64,000 nt of DNA from Siphonodentalium dalli (lineage: Eukaryota; Mollusca; Scaphopoda; Gadilida; Siphonodentaliidae): contig CP136067.1 of the NCBI GenBank assembly GCA_032622095.1, positions 47,535,549-47,599,548 of the forward strand, in the 5' to 3' direction. Positions 58,301 to 64,000 of this stretch are shown one piece after another (within the stretch, counting starts at the first letter, position 1; every line of letters starts with the position of its first letter). The position numbers were made by a program, and so were the translations under genes. The notes under the pieces are model-generated. The model had not been told where the DNA came from and did not search any database. It worked only from the letters and a program-made list of their open reading frames with translations.

Positions 58301-61300
58301 CAACTTGCCGTTAGCCTTGTGCATCCCACCATCTATCTACATAGCTCATGTGCAGCTCAATATGATCTATCAGTTCTTTGTTCATACAGAGGTTAGTGAT
58401 AAATATGGTAAAGATGCATTATCCGAATTAACGCTCCAAAATTACTATTTCTTTGGCTTCGGGGGTAAAAAATATGTGATTCGAGTCGAGGAACCCACAT
58501 ATCAAAGCTCAGAGTTATTAGATATCGATTTTTTAAATCTATTATTTTTCACCATCGAGAGTTATTAGTGGCCCAGTAAACAGTCGATGGTCTCGGACCA
58601 AATTGCAGATGAAGAGATGGATAACTCTAAAATCAAGAGGCTTTGCGTTGATGATAAGGCCAAATTTCTTTGAACAACATGTTGATAAATAATGTTTTGG
58701 GTAATTTTATACTATATTTGACAGTGGTTAGCATTATTTTTGGGCAATTAATCGATTTTGATTACTGAAGCGGCATTTCTAAAAATGTTGTTGTTGGAAT
58801 CTGATTATACGGGGACCATCGAATCGGATTGAGTACCTTTAACATAGGGCCCTGCGAACCTTAAATTTTAGGTTGAACCGAACCTTGAAACCGAATCATC
58901 GTCTCGGTTTCGAATCGAACCGAACCTCGAACCCAAACACCGACCTTGTTGTCGTAGACTCATGATAGAGTGGACAATCAGAACTGTTAGTGGACATTAT
59001 TATAGTAAAATCAACGATTATTTAAGTATTGCCCATATACACTATAAGATAATTACATAACAAAGAATTATTTTATATTGTAGATGGGTAGTCTGTTTAT
59101 TCGCCCGCGACTTTGGTTTCAAATCTACGAATTTTGTGTTCTGATCTTTTCTGTTTTTGCAAATGACTTACGATTTTTTATTGGAAAAAGTAACAAACGT
59201 AGGGTCCCAAATAAGCACTGTGCAGGGGGAATTTTCTCTTGTAAATAAATTAAGTACCGGTACGGCATATTATTATTGTAATGTCGACACTCGGTAACTA
59301 TTAACAGACAGCTAAATTGTAGCAAGACATCAAAGCACTCGACCATCAATCTATAACACGACAAAGATCAAAGCGTGCTGACGTCGTGTTGTAGCAATTA
59401 AGTGTCACACAGTCACAAGACAAAGCACATCAGGTAACATAATCATGTCAATCATTTATGCTGATAAACAATGACCACACCCTCTCCTCACTGTTGTTGA
59501 ATCCAATTGTCGACACAGAAGTGGTGCCCGGAAATACCAATTTCAGCCAGTTTACGGAATTCAAAAAAGCTTGTTCGAACTGTATTTATGTATTCATCAA
59601 TAATCATAACTTGTCTCGTTAGTTATAGGTATAAGTATGTCTATTAGTAAAATTATATGGGCAATAAAACAAACTTGATGACAGACTGAGATAGAACACC
59701 AGAAATGTTATAGTTTTACTAATTAGTTATCACGAATTTGACATGTCCGACCGGACCGTTTAGCGGGAACGGAATAAAGTCATGCCAAAAGACATCTTCA
59801 ATGAAATATCACCCAGTTACCACACCCGAGAAATGATCAAATTCATTATGTCCAATGTAAACATAAAATCATAGTATCACACAGTTGTGTGTAAACCAAT
59901 TAATTTACTGTATATAACCAATAAACAATTCCTAGTAAGCAAAACTTGCCCATTTTGCGGAACTAAAGAAAAGGTTCGATATAAACGAATCCCATCTAAG
60001 GTTTCAAACCGGACCGAATCACCACGGCGGTTTCGAATCGAACCGAACCTCGAACGGTTCGCAGGGGACTACTTTAACAGTGCTTCTGTTTGTGGCTGAT
60101 ATGTTAATACAATCCCAGTTTGTGGCCCCCACTTTATAATTTACCCAATGAATATTGGTGATAATAATGAATTAATGTCATTCATTGTGTGTGTGCCTGG
60201 TAGCTCATATCAAACATGGTAAGGGAAAGTATAATATTCTAATCAGCCAAATTGTGAAATTATTAGGGTCCTGCAAATATTAAAATACGATTAAATCAAA
60301 TACTGAATCGAATACTGCATTTCGCAAATCAAATCAAATATCGTATAAAATATATCAGTTTGGTAAGCAGTAACAATTAGGGAGAAAACCCCATGTTTTG
60401 AGTCCTGTAAATAACCTATAATAACCATTCCTTGTATTGAAATAAAGAGTTGATAAATTTTATGGTCTGTGTTGTAATTTTTGCATTTAATAGTCCCCTA
60501 AAAGAAAGCGAAGTTCTATGTCAGGGAATTAGTTACTCTTGAATGACAGATAATAGTACAAGGTGGAATACCAGTACACGGTGGGAAATTTGGCAAAAAG
60601 CAAATAAATCTTTAACAGTGAAAAAGCAGAATAACAGTACAGGGTGAAAATGCATTGGAATTTTCATGCCTAACATGGCCAGAGTCATACATTAAATGTA
60701 CATACTGTTTCATTCTGTACTATTATCCCTAAGAATATAAGCGCAGTGTTTTCATTTAGTTATGATGTAACTTGATTCTATCAATATCGACAGTCATCAT
60801 CCAGTTTTTTTGACTTTTTGCTCCCATTAATGATTGATACATTGTTTCTCAGATTTTCGCAGCCAAAACGATTACATTCATGTGTGGCAAATATTCCGAC
60901 ATGAAATAGCATCGCGAAGTTAAACGGAAATATTCTATAGATATTTGCAGCCAATTATTGAATACTAGCTAATGTGCCTGACTTCGTCCAGGCTATTTAG
61001 GGATTTCTTTGTGATCGCCTCCGTCTGGGCAAAATATACAGTGTCTGGACAAACTATTGTTCGATCGGTCCAAAAACATGCCTATATCAGCAAGGTCAAG
61101 TTCAAGGACATGGTCGCATGTGAAATTGGACCTGCCCATATGTTCCTGTGATCAAGTAGGCATACATGTACATAGCAAATTTGAGTCGGATTGGTCGAGG
61201 TCCAGTAACATGCCTATATGAGCATATATGAGCAAGGTGAAGGTCAGGGTCACGGTCGCACATGAAATTGGACTCGGCCATATTGTTTCCGGTATCAAAG

Positions 61301-63903
61301 TAGGCCTACATACCAAATTTGAGTCGGATCGGTCGAGCAGTTTTCGAGTCTATAAGACACAGACAGACAGAAGTTCAAAAATATAAAATAGATGAATTAA
61401 CCCTTTACCCAACAGAACGGCCCTGTGCCAATGCATTCTCTTATATATGCGAGTCGACCATAGGTCGCCTCGCATATATAAGAGAATGCATTGGCTTAAC
61501 ACATTACAAATTATAAAATTGTTAAAGAATGTAAGAAAAAATGGTAAAAAGTGTTAAAAAAGATTTTTTTTAGGCCAATGCATTCTCTTATATATGCGAG
61601 GCGACCTATGGTCGACTCGCATATATAAGAGAATGCATTGGCACAGGGCATAACTGTAACTATCACAATGTGGTCAAGGAGCCGGTTCCAATGATATCCA
61701 TATTTGTATGGTTCTATTGAGACAGACCGAAGATATTTTAGGCTGTTGAAGCTTTATTTGGCCGGTTTTGGCCGGTTTGTTGGGTAAAGGGTTAATACTC
61801 AGGTCGAATCGAAAATACCGAATATTCACAGGACTTAGAAACTATGTGCCATATTTTATTCCCCCGGGAAACTACACAAAACTTATTGGGAAGAGATCGG
61901 CCATCTATTAACACTCTTGTTGCAGGTTATCAAATCTTTGGGACCATTAGAATTGATACTAAGTACACCTAGTAATCATCGTGTCCACCACGGAAGGAAC
62001 CCTTACTGTGTTGACAAAAACTACGGTGGAATATTCATCATCTTCGACATAATGTTTGGTCAGTATTTTCTCTTTTTTGCACATGTTATATCTTAAAGAT
62101 ATATTATGCACTTATTTGGGTGCATGAAATTGATGATAGTACTCAGGCACTATGCCAACCTGGGGAATGTAGCATTCTACTAACATCACCGAAAATTTCA
62201 AAGAATTCGATCATACCACTCCATAGAAAACATCGTCTGAACTACCGGTACACTCAATTGTAAATATTTACATCTCAATTCAGGACGCAACAATCAGCAA
62301 TAAACAAACACAAATGGGTTCGCCATCGAGAGTCATTGCATTTAATTAATATATAAGAGTGACGGTGTGTGTTGTCAATTTGGATTAATATTCGTAAAAA
62401 TAACTAATTTGAGCAAGATTATTCTCCATTTCTATTTGCTCACCCTGCCGGAACGTTTCACATCACTTTAAACAATAAACAATGTTCATACAACAATGTT
62501 AATCTAGAATTTTTTACACTGCCGTTGACATATGGTACAATTTGTATAGTATTAATGCCTAACTGCTTTTCAGATAATTTTCTCTGTGACTTCAGTGATT
62601 CAGTGACACCACATAGTCACTGCAATGCACAGCCCTCGCAATTGACCATGGCAATAAGCAATGCCATGGCAAACGCTGTGAAAAAATGTGGCATCTATGT
62701 AAATACCGGTATGCCATGGGACATTTTACTAATTTCGAGGGCTGAATGCAACAGCCCCACAGCTTTTCCATTTATGGATCCTGATGCAGTAATGGAGACA
62801 AGTCTGAGTTTAGTGTGCCTGTCATTTGCAGAATGAGGTCCCCAGAGGTTGAATTTAGTGACGCTATCCCGCATAGTGGGCTAGCATCACCAAATTCACC
62901 CTCTGGAGACGTCATTCAGCATGGCCTCATCTGCTGTGGGAGACAGACTTAGATTGAACTTCCCAAATGGTGAATATTGTGATGTACACCCATTGGGAAC
63001 CTCGATTATGCAATGCGTCGTCTGTCAATTTGAGGATATAGAGAAACTAAACTAAAAAAGAAATAGAATCTATGTTTCTATAGAAATTTGATAATAAAGA
63101 AACTTTCCAGAGAAGATGAGGTCTAAGCAGAATGAGGTCCCAATGAGGTCTAAGCAGAATGGGGTCCCAATGCGGGATAGTGTCACTAAATTCACCCTCT
63201 GGGAACCTCATTCTACAAATGACAGGCACACTAAACTCAGGCTTGAATGCAGACCTGGCGGACAAAGCCCTCAGCTTGCACTGTACGGTTTTGCAACAGA
63301 TATATATATTAAATGGTGGAATATTACATTCTCCAACCGGCTATAAACTCTCCGGATCCCATAATGCCAGTTTCAAAGTCAACAATATTAAAGATTGTCT
63401 GTCTCTTCCTCATTACGTTTTATGTAGATTCCGGGGTAAAAAATAATAACAACTGTCTGAAAACACTTTTATCAATAAATATTGATTTGATATAAATATT
63501 TTCTGATGTAATGTGATAGTCAATTGGGACAATTTTTCGTTACTATTTTTATAATTTTAGATAGAGTTATCCTGCATGCTATGCTCCGAACAAACATAAG
63601 CCATAAAATGACCCAACTTGATTGTATATCTATTATACCAGAAAATTCAAAATAAAATCAATATTAATTAATAGAACCTTTTCCGGACAGGGGTCTTCAA
63701 TTCATATTTATTATTTTATACCCAGGAAACTATATAAAATTGTTTTAGGAAGAGATAGACCATCTTTAACAAGCACATACTTTTGACAACAATTTGAATT
63801 AAAATAATTTCTCACACTTGAAGGAACTTATCAAAAAGAGGAGGAAGAAGTTGTATACGGCCTGGTGGAGCCACTACAGACGTGGGATCCAATCTATGGA
63901 CAG
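46253..63903 (+). CDS. AGMO: Alkylglycerol monooxygenase (TMEM195), start through exon 7; 3' end outside window
   Basis: AGMO is a tetrahydrobiopterin-dependent, di-iron, multi-pass ER membrane enzyme that cleaves the ether bond of alkylglycerols and lyso-ether lipids to a fatty aldehyde and glycerol. Seven exons join in frame for 272 codons: 46253-46375, 47238-47365, 52239-52390, 56740-56843, 58296-58391, 61926-62058 and 63824-63903. Histidine clusters of the fatty-acid-hydroxylase superfamily are present: HRAGHE across exons 3-4, GHQAHHSSED in exon 4 and NHRVHHGRN in exon 6. Hydrophobic segments include FPIFTIFIILEKF and the stretch around FIGVDFCYYW. Vertebrate AGMO is about 445 residues, so some 170 C-terminal residues lie to the right. 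All splice borders are GT/AG. No frame break is seen. Introns are loaded with MITEs and hAT elements. Confidence 0.93.
46938..47199. mobile_element. 262 bp TTAA MITE, CATGACGGGAGCT family
   Basis: TTAA at 46938-46941 and 47196-47199, with CCCTTCCATGACTGGAGCT and AGCTCCCGTCATGAAAAG as ends. Two degenerate hairpin modules lie inside. In AGMO intron 1, 39 bp before exon 2. Confidence 0.8.
47238..47365 (+). CDS. AGMO: AGMO coding exon 2
   Basis: The acceptor TTTTCTAG ends at 47237 and the donor GTAAGT starts at 47366. The exon encodes AFPIFTIFIILEKFIQYLTG and onward to HGILSVLY plus two bases of a serine. The first membrane segment is clear. Phase 2 at the end matches the single A that opens exon 3. 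Confidence 0.9.
47573..47962 (+). mobile_element. piggyBac-like MITE, CCCTTTACCCAACA family
   Basis: TTAA at 47573-47576 and 47959-47962. Near-identical to 42939-43326, with two 69 nt hairpins. In AGMO intron 2. Confidence 0.88.
48319..48778 (-). mobile_element. MITE with GCAGAATGAGGTCCC termini
   Basis: CAAGTCTGAGTTTAGTGTGC opens it and GACAGGCTCAC...AAGGCTTG closes it. Each terminus is itself a hairpin (CAGAATGAGGTCC ... GGGGACCTCATT). Inverted relative to 62799-63245. Confidence 0.78.
49017..49406 (-). mobile_element. piggyBac-like MITE, CCCTTTACCCAACA family (inverted)
   Basis: TTAA at 49017-49020 and 49403-49406, with two hairpin modules. One repeat of the terminal AACCGGCC pair is lost at the right end (GGCCGGTTTTTTGGGTAAAG). 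Confidence 0.87.
49509..51432 (-). repeat. Dispersed repeat with about 155 bp units (copy C, longest)
   Basis: Starts TTTTAGCTCAACTTGACACA and ends near CTACAGTGTCATTGAAACTT, the inverse of the window's first copy. It holds many units with ATCTTGGATTT.ACTCTTTGC, CACACCCTACAGGCCACATC and CCTCTAGATGGGAGCTTACC. Broken at 50018-50290 by another repeat. Lies in AGMO intron 2. Confidence 0.75.
50018..50290 (+). repeat. Intact copy of the host repeat split at 17562-26140
   Basis: Carries TTCCCTATGATTTCCCATAG then GTAA without the 981 bp insert, and GGCTTAAAAAGTTTCC where the 7.3 kb foldback element sits in the other copy. It provides an empty-site comparison for both. Confidence 0.75.
51433..52123. 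other. AGMO intron 2 DNA, nothing recognised
   Basis: No repeat termini or coding similarity was recognised. Confidence 0.4.
52124..52179. repeat. 56 nt hairpin just upstream of AGMO exon 3
   Basis: GTTGACTATGCCA and TAGTGGTCC pair with GGACCACTA and TGGCATAGTCAAC around a short loop. It ends 59 bp before the exon 3 acceptor. Could be a tiny MITE or a pre-mRNA stem. Confidence 0.75.
52239..52390 (+). CDS. AGMO: AGMO coding exon 3
   Basis: The acceptor CACATTTTAG ends at 52238 and the donor GTAAAT begins at 52391. It encodes LVIRSPELVTYIWAYDR and onward through LPWDSMWTWTLGFIGVDFCY to YWLHRAGH plus the first base of E. The WDS..TW and GVDF.YYW.HR signatures are diagnostic for AGMO. It holds the first histidine pair. 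Confidence 0.95.
52850..53650 (+). repeat. Dispersed repeat with about 150-170 bp units
   Basis: Repeated blocks are ATGTCAACCATTTCAT (52854, 53006) and ATCTGATCGGAACCAAATTT (53221, 53372), with CAAAATACAGATCGAGTT.GA. A TACCATAGTATGGTA palindrome lies at about 53107. Diverged units reappear at 54340-54545. Confidence 0.65.
53651..54339. other. AGMO intron 3 DNA, nothing recognised
   Basis: No gene, RNA or clear repeat border was recognised. Confidence 0.4.
54704..55447 (+). mobile_element. Truncated CCCTTTACCCAACA MITE behind another TTAA element end
   Basis: The MITE body is recognised from about 55066 (AACCTGCCAAAACCGGCC) to TTAA at 55444-55447 with both hairpins, but its left TTAA/CCCTTTACCC tip is gone. 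At 54704, TTAACTCTTTCGATGCCAAG with two AAATGCGAGTT words looks like the left end of a further TTAA family without a matching right end. Confidence 0.65.
55768..56367. mobile_element. hAT-like MITE with ATTCGA-rich ends
   Basis: The left end reads TTTGCCCTGCGAATC and the inverted right end TAGGGCCTGCAAATC. Subterminal TCGAATC words are in both orientations. Target duplication is not evident. Similar ends occur at 58845 and 60264. Confidence 0.6.
56740..56843 (+). CDS. AGMO: AGMO coding exon 4
   Basis: The acceptor ATTTTTCAG ends at 56739. The exon starts by completing E of HRAGHE, encodes VNILWAGHQAHHSSEDYNF and TTALRQSAFLKYFTW, and ends before GTAAAT. It contains the second histidine cluster (HQAHH), which ligates iron in this superfamily. 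Confidence 0.95.
56861..56990. repeat. Imperfect 130 nt hairpin after AGMO exon 4
   Basis: TTACAGGACGACTC ... TTGTCATGTGAG mirrors CTCACATGACACC ... GAGTCCTGTAA. It starts 18 bp into intron 4. Probably a small MITE. Confidence 0.7.
57490..57690 (+). mobile_element. Left part of a GCAGAATGAGGTCCC MITE
   Basis: CAAGCCTC, ATTTGCAGAATGAGGTCC and GATGTGCACCCATTTGG correspond to 62799-63000. The right terminus is missing. Confidence 0.65.
57691..58295. other. AGMO intron 4 3' part, nothing recognised
   Basis: Open frames here do not resemble known proteins. Confidence 0.4.
58296..58391 (+). CDS. AGMO: AGMO coding exon 5
   Basis: The acceptor CTCTTGTAG ends at 58295 and the donor GTTAGT follows 58391. 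It has 32 whole codons: IFNLPLALCIPPSIYIAH, then VQLNMIYQFFVHTE. This matches IFYSPLALFIPPSVYAVHLQFNLLYQFWIHTE-type segments of AGMO. It is membrane-facing, with a conserved final HTE. Confidence 0.95.
58845..60071. mobile_element. 1.2 kb hAT element with perfect 8 bp target duplication
   Basis: TAGGGCCCTGCGAACC opens and, inverted, TAGTCCCCTGCGAACC closes it. CTTTAACA is duplicated exactly at 58837-58844 and 60072-60079. Subterminal GAACCGAACCT/TCGGTTTCG repeats are on both sides. No transposase was found. Confidence 0.87.
60975..61380 (+). repeat. Dispersed repeat with two about 135 bp units, GACAGACAG end
   Basis: AAATTTGAGTCGGATTGGTC (61181) recurs as AAATTTGAGTCGGATCGGTC (61317). ATGCCTATAT.AGCAAGGT and CGCATGTGAAATTGGAC are repeated too. 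Confidence 0.65.
61397..61795 (-). mobile_element. piggyBac-like MITE, CCCTTTACCCAACA family (inverted, complete)
   Basis: TTAA at 61397-61400 and 61792-61795, complete AACCGGCCAAAACCGGCC region and two hairpin modules. Nested in the 60264-61837 hAT, so it is younger than that element. Confidence 0.9.
61926..62058 (+). CDS. AGMO: AGMO coding exon 6
   Basis: The acceptor TTGTTGCAG ends at 61925 and the donor GTCAGT starts at 62059. It encodes VIKSLGPLELILSTPSNH, then RVHHGRNPYCVDKNYGG, then IFIIFDIMF plus one base. NHRVHHG is the third histidine cluster and DKNYGG is a strongly conserved AGMO motif. Confidence 0.95.
62092..62482 (+). repeat. About 390 bp dispersed repeat, TTAAAG termini (copy 3)
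   Basis: Starts TTAAAGATATATTATGCAC and ends CATCACTTTAA. In AGMO intron 6, 33 bp after exon 6. Confidence 0.75.
62799..63245 (+). mobile_element. MITE with GCAGAATGAGGTCCC termini
   Basis: CAAGTCTGAGTTTAGTGTGC at left and GCACACTAAACTCAGGCTTG at right are inverse. The inner hairpin tips read CAGAATGAGGTCCCCAGAGG and CCTCTGGGAACCTCATTCT. Most complete copy in the window. Confidence 0.82.
63246..63823. other. AGMO intron 6 3' part, nothing recognised
   Basis: AT-rich with no repeat terminus recognised. Exon 7 follows. Confidence 0.4.
63824..63903 (+). CDS. AGMO: AGMO coding exon 7 (last in window)
   Basis: The acceptor CTTGAAG ends at 63823 and the donor GTAAGA starts at 63904. It encodes GTYQKEEEEVVYGLVEPLQ and TWDPIYGQ, matching the GTFEAE..VVYGLTHP..T segment that follows the catalytic domain. 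The acceptor has a weak pyrimidine tract, but frame and homology fix the border. Confidence 0.9.
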
Positions 63904-64000
63904 GTAAGATTTATTCTCTCACAGTCAAAAGTACTCTAACATTAATATCTCATGGAATAATATGATTTAATATTTTGTTGTTGAAACTTGAGACAAGTTG

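Larger units (their letters stand above)
60264..61837. mobile_element. hAT element with nested piggyBac-like MITE
   Basis: Ends are TAGGGTCCTGCAAATATT and, inverted, TAAGTCCTGTGAATATTC. GAAATTAT (60256-60263) and GAAACTAT (61838-61845) match in 7 of 8 bases. It contains AATCAAATA subterminal words, the 60975-61380 repeat and the MITE at 61397-61795. Confidence 0.75.

Noticed and set aside
60030-60065. tRNA-like GGTTCGAA words
   Set aside because: They belong to hAT subterminal repeats (GAACCGAACCTCGAACGG). No A box or cloverleaf is nearby.
31882-61516. Many small open frames translating to RxYKRMHW-like peptides
   Set aside because: They are translations of the 69 nt hairpin module of TTAA MITEs in several frames, not genes.

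Overview
This is a eukaryotic nuclear window: AT-rich, intron-dominated and dense in repeats. It holds parts of two conserved animal genes, both split into short exons with GT..AG borders. The style of the repeats (short hairpin MITEs, 'Pearl'-like repeats carrying about 155 bp tandem units, GTCCGTCCGTC-bearing repeats, many ACATGTA words) suggests a marine invertebrate, most likely a mollusc and perhaps a bivalve. That placement is an inference from repeat style and was not tested by search.

Gene 1, minus strand, about 5954-26556: the 5' half of CDK2. Four coding exons encode residues 1-162, with the glycine loop, PSTAIRE helix, HRDLKPQN loop, DFG and the T-loop threonine. The C-terminal lobe lies beyond the left edge. 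A CCAAT box and an E2F-type site sit 130-170 bp upstream of the ATG. Gene 2, plus strand, 46253-63903 and continuing off the right edge: alkylglycerol monooxygenase (AGMO/TMEM195). Seven coding exons include the start codon and the three histidine clusters seen here.

Almost everything else is mobile DNA, often nested. CDK2 introns hold: a 2.6 kb element with 95 bp perfect terminal inverted repeats (795-3426); a TTAA-type MITE containing a LINE 3' end (5.0-5.9 kb); a hAT relic with a BED finger (6413-7695); a hAT element inside a near-perfect 1,614 bp tandem duplication (9.4-12.6 kb); and, in intron 1, a 7.3 kb foldback element (18791-26064). Its arms are inverted arrays of about 517 bp units. 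It has an 8 bp target duplication, an approximate empty site elsewhere in the window, and its own 2.6 kb nested insertion.

The intergenic interval (26.6-46.2 kb) holds a promoter-like stretch (E2F/CRE/YY1-type motifs and a three-way-junction palindrome at 27.7-28.25 kb), a 1.0 kb element with a 9 bp target duplication, a decayed Ty3/gypsy gag-protease fragment, a second and unrelated foldback element (34961-38758), and a TTAA-centred palindrome that has been hit twice. AGMO introns are filled with TTAA MITEs, hAT elements with 8 bp target duplications and other dispersed repeats. No tRNA, rRNA, CRISPR array or prokaryotic operon was seen.

The most unusual content is the foldback element with inverted 517 bp arrays, the hairpin module shared by MITEs with different termini, and the cruciform at 28.2 kb.
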